Shown here piece by piece: positions 29,778-37,998 of a DNA stretch of 53,524 nt (positions are counted from its first letter, which is position 1; the number at the start of each line of letters is the position of its first letter). This DNA is from Mannheimia haemolytica (GTDB lineage Bacteria; Pseudomonadota; Gammaproteobacteria; Enterobacterales; Pasteurellaceae). The position numbers and the translations under genes were made by a program. The stretch lies in NCBI RefSeq assembly GCF_004342115.1, contig NZ_SMAC01000020.1, positions 1 through 53,524 on the forward strand. The letters run 5' to 3'. Under the pieces are notes generated by a model. The model had not been told where the DNA came from. It searched no databases and saw nothing but the letters and a program-made list of their open reading frames with translations.

Positions 29778-29826
29778 CTTATAAAAACGTAGAATTTTAA
29801 CATAGATTGAACGGATAAAAGAAAGA

Positions 29827-29868
29827 AAGCGGTCATTTTTGCAAGATTTTTTGCAAAAATGACCGCTT
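29827..29868 (-). terminator. Inverted uptake-signal pair after DMT permease
   Basis: AAGCGGTCATTTTTGCAA pairs perfectly with TTGCAAAAATGACCGCTT over a 6-nt loop. This is the best stem of the uptake-pair type in the window. It lies about 60 nt past the stop of the DMT permease. Confidence 0.82.
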
Positions 29869-29929
29869 GTTACTTACTCTAAAATGCCTAACTGCTTCCA
29901 ATACTATGGCATATTTGCTTTTGTTTTAC

Positions 29930-30799
29930 CTATTTTTTGAGTCGTAGAATAGGGAGTCGATAAATAATCAATGCTATCAAAATCAGGCTGCAACCTAGCC
30001 ATTTTGTCGCACTAAGTTGTTCCCCCAATAACATCACGCTCAATAACAATGTCCAAACCGGCTCAAGTAACATAATGAGTGCAGAAGTACCAATATGGCA
30101 ATATTTTTGCCCCAGTGTTTGCATTAAAAAACGTAAATTTGTCGCAATCAATACACTTGCGGCAAACCAGAGCCACACTTCGGTGGGAATCGGGAAATGC
30201 CAACTTTCCATAAAATAGGAATACAAGCTACAGACCGCACCGACTATCGCCAATTGGATAGTAATTAATGGAAACAATGAGACTTGTTTGGCGTATTGAT
30301 TATTTAACACAAAATATAACGCCCCAAACACTGATGACACCAGAAAAATCGTACTGCCTAAGGAAAAATGAAAGATGCCTTTCTCCGCAGAAAGAAAGTA
30401 AAGCCCACTTAATGCAATGGGTAAGGCTAACCAAAAAATCTTCGGTGGCGTATGTTTGAATATCAACCAAGAGAGCAAAGGAGCAATCAGCATCGCAAGG
30501 CTCACCAAAAAAGCCCCTTCACCAAACACTGTACTAAAAGCCAGCCCCAATACCCAAAAAATAGTATAAATTCCGTAAGTAAGACCGGTAATCACCGAAT
30601 ATTTAACTTGAACCTTATCTAAACGATACAGCTCTCGGTAAGAAAAAGGCAGAAGAATCAAAGAGGCTAATATAAAACGCCCTCCCATAAAGCCAATAGG
30701 CGGTAATCCAACTAAAGCGTGTTTAGAGAAAAACCACCCCGCTGCAGCAATAAAGGTAACGAGAAAAAGGATTATTTCGCCGAAATATTTTTTGAACAT
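29930..30799 (-). CDS. EamA/DMT-family permease
   Basis: This 289-aa inner-membrane protein has about ten helices in two EamA repeats (GGRFILASLIL in the first, ALIMLLEPVWTLLLSVMLLGE in the second). These are drug/metabolite exporters whose substrates cannot be read from sequence. It sits alone between the rsfS block and the uronate locus, bounded by terminators on both sides, so no functional link to uronate use is implied. Confidence 0.85.
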   Translation of the reverse strand: MFKKYFGEIILFLVTFIAAAGWFFSKHALVGLPPIGFMGGRFILASLILLPFSYRELYRLDKVQVKYSVITGLTYGIYTIFWVLGLAFSTVFGEGAFLVSLAMLIAPLLSWLIFKHTPPKIFWLALPIALSGLYFLSAEKGIFHFSLGSTIFLVSSVFGALYFVLNNQYAKQVSLFPLITIQLAIVGAVCSLYSYFMESWHFPIPTEVWLWFAASVLIATNLRFLMQTLGQKYCHIGTSALIMLLEPVWTLLLSVMLLGEQLSATKWLGCSLILIALIIYRLPILRLKK

Positions 30800-30811
30800 A
30801 TCAAACTATAA

Positions 30812-30836
30812 AATGCCCTCTACAGTAGAGGGCATT
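30812..30836 (-). terminator. uxuA terminator
   Basis: AATGCCCTCTAC and GTAGAGGGCATT form a perfect 12-bp inverted repeat around one base, followed on the minus strand by TTATAGTTTG. It is 14 nt beyond the uxuA stop and ends the uxuR-uxuA operon. Confidence 0.85.
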
Positions 30837-30849
30837 ATAATAAATAAGG

Positions 30850-32034
30850 CTAATCGTTAAAATAGACTTTCTTAAGTGCCAACTCCAATCCACGGAACTC
30901 CGCTAATCCTCTTAAACGACCAATCGCAGAATAGCCTGGGTTGGTTTTTTTCTTCAGATCATCGAGCATTTGATGGCCGTGATCCGGACGCATTGGAATT
31001 AAGCGGTGATCGCCATTTGCCTTGCGGCGATACTCTTCGGTAAGTAATGCTTTCACCACGCCAAACATATCGACATCACCGGCAAGATGATCCGCTTCGT
31101 GGAAACTTTGTGGATTTTCTTCACGTTGGGTAGCTCGTAAGTGAGCAAAATAAATGCGATCTGCAAACTGCTCTGCCATTTTGACCAAATCATTCTCGGC
31201 TAATACGCCGTATGAACCGGTACAGAACGTGAAGCCATTGGCTGCAAGCGGTTGAGTTTCCACAAACCATTGCATATCTTCTATGGTTGAAACAATGCGT
31301 GGCAAGCCTAAAATCGGGCGAGGCGGATCGTCAGGGTGAATCGCCATACGAATGCCCACCTCTTGTGCAACCGGCACAATCTCATTTAAGAAATAGGCTA
31401 AATGGGTACGGAATTTTTCAGCCGAGAGCCCTTGATAGCGGTCAAGCTGTGCTTGGAATTCTTCGAGCGTATAGCCTTCCTCAGACCCCGGCAAACCGGC
31501 AATGATATTTTTGGTTAATTTTGCAATATCAGCGTCACTCATCTGCTCAAAATAGGCTTTGGCTTCGGCTTGTTCTGCTGATGAGTAAGTGGCTTCCGCT
31601 CCCGGGCGTTTTAAGATATATAACTCAAACGCCGCAAACGCCACTTGGTCAAAACGCAATGCTTTTGAGCCGTCAGGCATTTCATACTCCAGATCGGTAC
31701 GAGTCCAATCTAACACCGGCATAAAGTTATAGCACACCGTATCAATGCCGCAGCTTGCCAAATTACGCAAGGTTTGCTTATAGTTATCAATCCATTGCTG
31801 ATAGTTGCCGGTTTGAGTCTTGATTTCTTCGTGAACAGGCACACTTTCTACCACCGACCAAGCCAGCCCTTTTTCAGCTAATAATGCCTTACGTTTATTA
31901 ATTTCCTCAACCGACCACACCTGCCCATTAGGAATATGGTGCAACGCTGTCACAATCCCCGTTGCCCCTGCTTGTCTTACATCATCTAAAGATACTGGAT
32001 CGTTTGGTCCATACCAACGCCATGCTTGTTCCAT
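30850..32034 (-). CDS. uxuA: Mannonate dehydratase
   Basis: This 394-aa TIM-barrel enzyme, the same length as E. coli UxuA, dehydrates D-mannonate to 2-keto-3-deoxygluconate. It begins [20 protein letters not shown]; metal- and substrate-binding segments are visible at [20 protein letters not shown] and RPDHGHQM near the C-terminus. It is the second gene of uxuR-uxuA, 18 nt behind the regulator. It links the SDR reductase product to the (disrupted) KDG kinase and aldolase encoded on the opposite strand. Confidence 0.95.
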   Translation of the reverse strand: MEQAWRWYGPNDPVSLDDVRQAGATGIVTALHHIPNGQVWSVEEINKRKALLAEKGLAWSVVESVPVHEEIKTQTGNYQQWIDNYKQTLRNLASCGIDTVCYNFMPVLDWTRTDLEYEMPDGSKALRFDQVAFAAFELYILKRPGAEATYSSAEQAEAKAYFEQMSDADIAKLTKNIIAGLPGSEEGYTLEEFQAQLDRYQGLSAEKFRTHLAYFLNEIVPVAQEVGIRMAIHPDDPPRPILGLPRIVSTIEDMQWFVETQPLAANGFTFCTGSYGVLAENDLVKMAEQFADRIYFAHLRATQREENPQSFHEADHLAGDVDMFGVVKALLTEEYRRKANGDHRLIPMRPDHGHQMLDDLKKKTNPGYSAIGRLRGLAEFRGLELALKKVYFND

Positions 32035-32052
32035 AGTAAACTCCTCATCTAA

Positions 32053-32802
32053 TTAAAAATTAACAGCCAAAGGGCTAACATTAAACAGATAACCATCAAA
32101 ATTCGGATCGTCTAAATCCGATAATTCAAACAGCTTTTGTTTTACATTTTCCAAATGCTGCCACATCATTTTTCGAGCCAATACAGGATCTTTTCGCTGT
32201 ATTGCCGCAATAATATTTTCGTGATCTTTTAACCATAACGTGCGGTAACTTTGATCGGGAATATGTGAATGTAACCCTTTCCACATCGGACTATTGGTTC
32301 GATACTCCCATAAATCTTTTTGCATACGGATAATCACTTCATTTTGCGTTATTTCAGCAATCGCTTTATGAAAATCTTCATCTGCAACATAATCTTCATC
32401 ACCGTGTTCTAAGGTCCTGCGTTCACGCTCTAAAATCTCTTTTAAGTGTAAAACATCTGCCCGAGTGGCTTGAATAGCAGCAAACTCGGCAATACTACTT
32501 TCTAATAGCTGCCTTGCTTGCAACAGTTCAAAAGGACCAACATCAGGCAACTCTTCTGTTTCCTCAGCATTTGATTTGGGTAAATTAATCACATAAACAC
32601 CGGAGCCTTTACGCACTTCAATTAAATTTTCCAGCTCAAGCATAATCAGTGCTTCACGAATAACGGTACGGCTGACATTAAAGTAATTAGATAAATCACG
32701 CTCCGGCGGTAATTTATCCCCTACTTTGTATGCACCACTTAATAATTCTGCTTTTAATTCTTGCCCGATTTTTTTATAAGAGCGTAGATCTTCCGCTGCC
32801 AT
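32053..32802 (-). CDS. uxuR: GntR/FadR-family regulator of uronate genes
   Basis: This 249-aa regulator (E. coli UxuR 257 aa) has an N-terminal winged helix (GDKLPPERDLSNYFNVSRTV, then RKGSGVYV) and a C-terminal FCD ligand domain. It heads the uxuR-uxuA operon and faces the catabolic operon. A GGTTTACC box 30 nt upstream of its own start suggests autoregulation. Fructuronate is the usual inducer of UxuR, so the same ligand is likely, though ExuR-like specificity cannot be excluded. Confidence 0.88.
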   Translation of the reverse strand: MAAEDLRSYKKIGQELKAELLSGAYKVGDKLPPERDLSNYFNVSRTVIREALIMLELENLIEVRKGSGVYVINLPKSNAEETEELPDVGPFELLQARQLLESSIAEFAAIQATRADVLHLKEILERERRTLEHGDEDYVADEDFHKAIAEITQNEVIIRMQKDLWEYRTNSPMWKGLHSHIPDQSYRTLWLKDHENIIAAIQRKDPVLARKMMWQHLENVKQKLFELSDLDDPNFDGYLFNVSPLAVNF

Positions 32803-32831
32803 TATTTTGTTTCTCTATAGTATTTTAAAAA

Positions 32832-32839
32832 GGTTTACC
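32832..32839. promoter_or_regulatory. Candidate UxuR operator O1
   Basis: GGTTTACC, with flanks giving AGGTTTACCA, lies 30 nt upstream of the uxuR start. It shares its core with O2 and O3 in the same divergent region, which resembles the TTGGT-NN-ACCAA operators of UxuR/ExuR. Confidence 0.5.
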
Positions 32840-32914
32840 AAAATAGCACATTACATACTAAAAGACCAAGAAACAACAGTAAATTAAAGCATATTTTAGT
32901 TAAATTTAACAAGA

Positions 32915-32922
32915 GGTAAACC
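32915..32922. promoter_or_regulatory. Candidate UxuR operator O2
   Basis: GGTAAACC is the reverse complement of the O1 and O3 core, in the context GAGGTAAACCAGTG, 16 nt before the CRP palindrome. Confidence 0.5.
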
Positions 32923-32937
32923 AGTGTGTCGTGATTT

Positions 32938-32953
32938 TGTGATCTATATCACA
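32938..32953. promoter_or_regulatory. CRP site in uxuR/uronate operon divergent region
   Basis: TGTGATCTATATCACA is a perfect match to TGTGA-N6-TCACA, and the dyad extends four bases further on each side. It lies about 85 nt before the SDR start, the expected place for cAMP-CRP activation of the catabolic operon. Confidence 0.8.
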
Positions 32954-32963
32954 AAATTACTAA

Positions 32964-32981
32964 CAATTGGTTTACCAGTTG
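32964..32981. promoter_or_regulatory. Candidate UxuR operator O3
   Basis: CAATTGGTTTACCAGTTG is the best dyad of the three boxes, centred about 66 nt upstream of the SDR start and just downstream of the CRP site, where a repressor could block the promoter. Confidence 0.65.
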
Positions 32982-33037
32982 TAAAAGTGGTAGTATATTT
33001 GCCATACTTTAATCACCCCTGATAGGAGATAAGCAAT

Positions 33038-33883
33038 ATGAATGTTTCAAAAAACCATAATTTCAAAGATAAAGTTGTCGTTATTACGGGAGCTGGAGGT
33101 GTGCTCTGTGCATTTTTTGCACAAGAAATAGCAAAAACGGGTGCTAAAGTAGCTCTATTAGATATTAACCTTGAATCAGCAGAAAAATATGCACAGGCTA
33201 TTGTGCAAAATGGAGGAGCAGCCAAAGCTTATAAAACCAATGTGCTTGATTTAGAAAGTATTCAGCAAACTCGCAATGCCATCAACAAAGACTTTGGTAC
33301 TTGTGACACATTAATTAATGGTGCAGGAGGTAATAGTCCTAAAGCCACCACCGATAATGAATTTCATGAATTTAACTTAACTGATAGTACAAAATCATTC
33401 TTTGAATTAGATAAAAGTGGCATTGAATTCGTATTTAATCTCAACTATTTAGGTACATTGCTACCTACTCAGGTATTTGCAAAAGATATGATTGGTAAAA
33501 AAGGAGCCAGTATCATCAATGTATCAAGCATGAATGCCTACACCCCTCTTACTAAAATTCCTGCTTACTCTGGAGCTAAAGCAGCCATCAGTAATTTTAC
33601 TCAGTGGCTTGCCGTTTATTTCTCTAGGGTAGGAATCCGCTGTAATGCAATTGCCCCTGGCTTTCTAGTTAGCAACCAAAATAGAGGGTTACTTTTCGAT
33701 AATGAAGGAAACCCTACTCCTAGAGCGAATAAAATTTTAACTAATACCCCAATGGGACGTTTTGGTGAAGCGAATGAATTGATTGGGGGAATTTTATTCT
33801 TAATGGATGAAAATTATTCCAGCTTCATAAATGGTGTGGTATTACCGATTGATGGAGGTTTCTCCGCTTATAGTGGAGTATAG
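33038..33883 (+). CDS. SDR-family D-mannonate oxidoreductase / fructuronate reductase
   Basis: This 281-aa short-chain dehydrogenase has the nucleotide-binding TGAGG (17-21), Ser164, Tyr177 and Lys181 as the catalytic triad (YSGAK), and NAPGFLVS-type C-terminal loops. SDR enzymes replace the long-chain UxuB in several uronate clusters, for example Bacillus and Haemophilus, and reduce D-fructuronate to D-mannonate. No classical UxuB is present here, so this protein fills that gap. It is first in the operon, with TAGGAGA seven to eight bases before ATG. Base composition is more AT-rich than flanking genes. Confidence 0.82.
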   Translation: MNVSKNHNFKDKVVVITGAGGVLCAFFAQEIAKTGAKVALLDINLESAEKYAQAIVQNGGAAKAYKTNVLDLESIQQTRNAINKDFGTCDTLINGAGGNSPKATTDNEFHEFNLTDSTKSFFELDKSGIEFVFNLNYLGTLLPTQVFAKDMIGKKGASIINVSSMNAYTPLTKIPAYSGAKAAISNFTQWLAVYFSRVGIRCNAIAPGFLVSNQNRGLLFDNEGNPTPRANKILTNTPMGRFGEANELIGGILFLMDENYSSFINGVVLPIDGGFSAYSGV

Positions 33884-33892
33884 GAGAATCTC

Positions 33893-34708
33893 ATGACAAT
33901 ATTTACACCTAAGCACAACTTTATTGTATGCATTGATTCGGATGGATGTGCAATGGATACAATGAACATTAAGCATGAGGAGTGTTTTGGCCCCTCTGCT
34001 GTTAAAGTTTTTGACATTACCGATAGAGATCGTTTTATTGAAATTTGGGATAGAATCAATCTGTACTCTCAAACACGCGGCATCAACCGATTTAAAGGGT
34101 TGGTTATTTCTCTGGAAGAGTATGGGTATGACAAAAATTTCAGCCAATTAAAACATTGGGTAAATACAACTTCTGAATTATCTAACCGCTCGCTTATTCA
34201 AGCTATACAAGAGCACCCTTCTCATGATCTTCAACTTGCATTGATGTGGTCAGAAAAAGTCAATATTGGGATTAAAACTCTACATACACAAGATAGACCA
34301 TTTCGTTTAGTAAAACGCTCTCTTGCTATTATTAAAGAATTTGCTGATATCGCCGTAGTAAGTTCTGCAAATAATGAAGCAATTATTGATGAGTGGACAC
34401 GGCATGGTTTACTGCCTTTTGTTGATCTTGTTTATGGGCAAGATGAAGGAACAAAAACTCACTGTTTAAACCAATTATCACAATATGGATATCAGCCAAA
34501 TCATATTTTAATGGTTGGAGATTCTCCTGGGGATTTAAATAGTGCCAATGAAGCTGGGGTCAATTTCTTCCCTATATTATGTGGAGATGAAGATAACTCC
34601 TGGAATCAGTTGGTATTAGAGACATTAGGAAAATTGGTTTACCAAAAATTCACTCTTCAATATCAATCTCAATTAATTGCAAAATTCAATGCGAATCTAA
34701 CCGCTTGA
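33893..34708 (+). CDS. HAD-superfamily hydrolase in the uronate operon
   Basis: This 271-aa haloacid dehalogenase-type protein has motif I IDSDG (Asp15 nucleophile, Asp17), motif II Ser157/158 in VVSSANN, motif III Lys188 and motif IV MVGDSPGD (Asp210, Asp214). A large helical cap lies between motifs I and II. It should be a phosphatase or phosphomutase on a small sugar phosphate, but the substrate is unknown. It lies 9 nt after the SDR and 40 nt before the GH3 gene, and is unlike any standard uxu/uxa enzyme. It is AT-rich. A perfect TTGGTTTACCAA lies within its 3' end. Confidence 0.75.
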   Translation: MTIFTPKHNFIVCIDSDGCAMDTMNIKHEECFGPSAVKVFDITDRDRFIEIWDRINLYSQTRGINRFKGLVISLEEYGYDKNFSQLKHWVNTTSELSNRSLIQAIQEHPSHDLQLALMWSEKVNIGIKTLHTQDRPFRLVKRSLAIIKEFADIAVVSSANNEAIIDEWTRHGLLPFVDLVYGQDEGTKTHCLNQLSQYGYQPNHILMVGDSPGDLNSANEAGVNFFPILCGDEDNSWNQLVLETLGKLVYQKFTLQYQSQLIAKFNANLTA

Positions 34709-34748
34709 TCCCGTATTTCACGGTTTTGAAGCGTAAATAGGAGAAATT

Positions 34749-36509
34749 ATGTCTGTTGATTTAACAAAAAAACCTTATTACTTAAAAGATGAAGACATTC
34801 AATGGGTAAACAGCACTATCGCTAATATGACTCTAGAAGAAAAAATAGGACAACTTTTTGTGAATATGGGATCGAGTAGAACAGAGGAATATCTCACTGA
34901 TATTTTAAACCGCTACCATATTGGTGCAGTACGTTATAACCCAGGTCCGGCTGAAGAAGTTTATAACCAAAACTATATTTTACAAACCAAAAGCAAAATC
35001 CCTCTATTAATTGCGGCTAACACTGAAGCTGGAGGTAACGGTGCTTGTAGTGATGGAACGGAAATTGGTTTACAGGTCAAAATTGGTGCAACAGGTGATG
35101 CCAAATATGCTTATGAAATGGGGCGTGTAGCAGGTATTGAGGCAGCCGCTATTGGCTGTAACTGGAGTTTTGCACCTATCGTTGATATTAGCTATAACTG
35201 GAGAAATCCAATTATTTCTAACCGGGTTTTTGGCTCTAATCCAGATAAAGTACTGGAAATGTCCTTAGCTTATATGAAAGGCATTCAAGAAAGCGGAATT
35301 GCGCCAACAGCCAAACATTTCCCTGGAGATGGGGTCGATGAAAGAGATCAACACCTTTCTTTTAGCGTAAACAGCTTCAGTTGTGAAGAGTGGGATAACT
35401 CTTTTGGAAAAGTCTATCAAGGTCTAATTGATGCCGGTTTACCCTCAATAATGGCTGGTCATATCCATCTACCAGCTTACGAGCAACATTTTAACCCTAA
35501 TTTATCGTATGAAGACTGTTTACCCGCAACACTTTCAAAGCCAATTTTAACTGATTTATTACGAGGTAAATTAGGTTTTAACGGGGTTGTTGTAACAGAT
35601 GCAAGTCATATGGTTGCAATGACATCCGCTATGAAACGCAGTGAAATGCTGCCGAAAGCGATTGCAGCTGGTTGCGATTTATTCCTTTTCTTTAATGATC
35701 CTGATGAAGATTTTGATTATATGATGGCCGGCTATAAAAACGGCATTATTACAGAAGAACGTCTAAACGATGCTCTTACCCGTATTCTAGGATTAAAAGC
35801 AAAATTAGGATTACATAATCGCCCGAAAGAAACATTACTTGAACCTAAAGAACAAGCACTGGCAAAAATAGGTTTACCAGAACATAAAGTGATCTTCCGT
35901 GATGTCGCAGATAAAGCAATCACATTAGTGAAGAATAAACAAGATATTTTACCTATTAATGTTGAGCGTTTTCCAAGAGTCTTACTTGTGAATGTCAAAG
36001 GCACAGATGGTGGATTCGGTAAAATGGTTGCAGGTAGCCAACGTAGCGCAACAGAAATCCTAAAAGAAAAACTGGCAGAAAAAGGGTTTACGGTCTCTAT
36101 TTATACATCACCTATGGATAATATCCTCAAAATGTCAGATGAAGAGCAAGTGAATACCATCCGTAATGAATACTCGCAAAAACGCCCAATTACAACATTA
36201 ACCGATCACTATGATCTCATTATCAATGTTGCAAATGTTCAAATGAGTACTGTTCAGCGTATTGTATGGCAAGCTACCAAAGGAACACCTGATATTCCAT
36301 TTTATGTGCATGAAGTACCTACAATTTTCGTTTCCGTACAATGCCCATTCCATTTAGTTGATGTTCCACAAGTAAAAACTTACATCAATGCTTATGATGG
36401 TAAAGAGCCAACAATAGAACTGCTAGTCGAAAAATTAATGGGTAATTCTGAGTTTAAAGGCGTTAGCCCAGTTGATGCATTCTGTGGTTATAAAGATACC
36501 CATATTTAA
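34749..36509 (+). CDS. Cytoplasmic glycoside hydrolase family 3 enzyme (NagZ-like)
   Basis: This 586-aa GH3 protein has no signal peptide. The N-terminal TIM barrel carries KHFPGDG (189-195) and the Asp200-x-His202 dyad that marks the NagZ-type subgroup. The predicted nucleophile is Asp284 in VVVTDASHM. A C-terminal alpha/beta sandwich domain starts near residue 385. It would cleave a beta-linked glycoside inside the cell. Its place between a HAD phosphatase and a GPH sugar symporter in a glucuronate operon suggests a beta-glucuronide or a glucuronate/hexosamine disaccharide as substrate. That is inference; hexosaminidase activity is the family default. TAGGAG precedes the ATG. Confidence 0.8.
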   Translation: MSVDLTKKPYYLKDEDIQWVNSTIANMTLEEKIGQLFVNMGSSRTEEYLTDILNRYHIGAVRYNPGPAEEVYNQNYILQTKSKIPLLIAANTEAGGNGACSDGTEIGLQVKIGATGDAKYAYEMGRVAGIEAAAIGCNWSFAPIVDISYNWRNPIISNRVFGSNPDKVLEMSLAYMKGIQESGIAPTAKHFPGDGVDERDQHLSFSVNSFSCEEWDNSFGKVYQGLIDAGLPSIMAGHIHLPAYEQHFNPNLSYEDCLPATLSKPILTDLLRGKLGFNGVVVTDASHMVAMTSAMKRSEMLPKAIAAGCDLFLFFNDPDEDFDYMMAGYKNGIITEERLNDALTRILGLKAKLGLHNRPKETLLEPKEQALAKIGLPEHKVIFRDVADKAITLVKNKQDILPINVERFPRVLLVNVKGTDGGFGKMVAGSQRSATEILKEKLAEKGFTVSIYTSPMDNILKMSDEEQVNTIRNEYSQKRPITTLTDHYDLIINVANVQMSTVQRIVWQATKGTPDIPFYVHEVPTIFVSVQCPFHLVDVPQVKTYINAYDGKEPTIELLVEKLMGNSEFKGVSPVDAFCGYKDTHI

Positions 36510-36536
36510 TCCATTATTCCTAATAAGGAGTTCTTC

Positions 36537-37937
36537 ATGAGTTCAGTACAAAGACCTTTTGGTCTAAAGGATAAACTTGCTTATATGGCAGGAGATATTG
36601 CCAATGACCTCAGCTTTATGATGTCTGCATTCTTCTTAATGCTGTTTTATACCAATGTATTACAAATCGAAGGCTATGTTATCGGTATTTTATTTTTAGT
36701 CTCTCGTATCATCGATGCTTTTACTGATGTTGGTATGGGGCGATTGGTTGATACAATTAAGCCTTTCAAAGAAGGGCGGTTCAGAGGGCTGTTACGCAGA
36801 ACATCGCCATTTGTTTGTATCTTTGGCTTTTTAATGTTTTTACACGTCGTGAAAGATTGGGCATATGAAGCAAAACTTATCTATGTATGTGTGACCTACA
36901 TTATTTGGGGAAGCTTTGCATATACAGCAGTAAATATTCCTTATGGCTCAATGGCCACTGTTATCAGCAACAAACCAGAAGATCGCGCATCACTTTCCGT
37001 ATTTCGTGCAATAGGTGCTAACATTGCCCTACTATTTATCTCATTGTGTATCCCATTGGTAATTTACCAAGAAGTTGATGGTAAACAGGTCATTCAGCCT
37101 GAAATGTTTACTATTGTGATGGGAGTGTTTATGGTGATCGCATTTCTCCTCTATCAATACTGCTGGCTCAATACCTGTGAACGGGTGCAGTTACCTGAAA
37201 AGGAAGGAAGACGCCACAACAATGCTGATTGTTTATCCGATGTAAAGAGTATCTTTACCAGCCTATTTAGTAATAGACCGTTAATGATCTTCATTTTAGT
37301 TGCGATTATTCTGTTATTGGCAAATCTACTGATCGGCACAATGAATCCCTATCTCTACGTTGATTACTTTAATAACAAACTCGGATTATCTATCGGAGGA
37401 ATGCTGCCTGTGATCGCCTCATTTGTAGTAGCCCCCTTTGCTCAACGTATTGTCAAACGCTTTGGCAAAAAAGAGTCTGCCGCAATCGCGCTACTCTTCA
37501 CCGGTGTAGTTTATCTCGCTCTCTTTTTCCTAAAATTGGAAAATGTTTGGATCTATTTAGCTACCGCTCTGATTGCATTGCTGGGTTTAAACTACTTTAT
37601 GGTTGTGATCTGGGCTTTCATTACGGATATTATTGATGCGCAATATCTTAAAACAAATAAACGAGAAGACGGTACGATTTATGCGGTTTACTCGTTTGCA
37701 CGCAAAATCGGGCAAGCGCTTGCTGGTGGTCTCGGTGGTTTCGCATTAAGTTATGTCGGCTATGTCGCCAAAGCACCAAGCCAAAGTCAGGAGACTTTAA
37801 ATGCGGTCTATAATGTTGCCACACTAGTGCCGGCAATCTCTTGTATTATTATTTTCCTGCTGCTGAAATTTGTTTATCCACTCTCCAAAGAAGTGGTCGA
37901 TAACAATGTCGCAGAATTAGAAAAACGTCACCATTAA
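36537..37937 (+). CDS. GPH-family sugar/cation symporter
   Basis: This 466-aa membrane protein has twelve helices, with the GPH hallmarks DKLAYMAGDIANDLSFMMSA at the start and SRIIDAFTDVGMGRLVD in the loop between helices 2 and 3. The family includes the glucuronide carrier UidB and melibiose carrier MelB. In Haemophilus the comparable uronate locus carries a TRAP transporter for free acid, so a GPH symporter next to a cytoplasmic glycosidase points to import of an uncleaved glycoside. It follows GH3 by 27 nt with AAGGAG before ATG. Confidence 0.83.
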   Translation: MSSVQRPFGLKDKLAYMAGDIANDLSFMMSAFFLMLFYTNVLQIEGYVIGILFLVSRIIDAFTDVGMGRLVDTIKPFKEGRFRGLLRRTSPFVCIFGFLMFLHVVKDWAYEAKLIYVCVTYIIWGSFAYTAVNIPYGSMATVISNKPEDRASLSVFRAIGANIALLFISLCIPLVIYQEVDGKQVIQPEMFTIVMGVFMVIAFLLYQYCWLNTCERVQLPEKEGRRHNNADCLSDVKSIFTSLFSNRPLMIFILVAIILLLANLLIGTMNPYLYVDYFNNKLGLSIGGMLPVIASFVVAPFAQRIVKRFGKKESAAIALLFTGVVYLALFFLKLENVWIYLATALIALLGLNYFMVVIWAFITDIIDAQYLKTNKREDGTIYAVYSFARKIGQALAGGLGGFALSYVGYVAKAPSQSQETLNAVYNVATLVPAISCIIIFLLLKFVYPLSKEVVDNNVAELEKRHH

Positions 37938-37943
37938 CCTATT

Positions 37944-37967
37944 GGGGTAGGCAATAACACCTACCCC
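37944..37967. repeat. GGGGTAGG palindrome in GPH-uxaC gap
   Basis: GGGGTAGG and CCTACCCC flank an 8-nt loop; with the following TAC it reads GTAGGGGTAGG on the minus strand, like the GTAGGGGCGAG repeat at 49500. It lies inside the operon and may reduce read-through or protect the upstream message. Confidence 0.55.
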
Positions 37968-37998
37968 TACTTTGTTACCAATCAATCTCGAGCTAAAT

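Noticed and set aside
35430-35890. Further GGTTTACC strings in the GH3 gene as operators
   Set aside because: They coincide with Gly-Leu-Pro codons and lack the TTGGT/ACCAA flanks seen in the stronger boxes.
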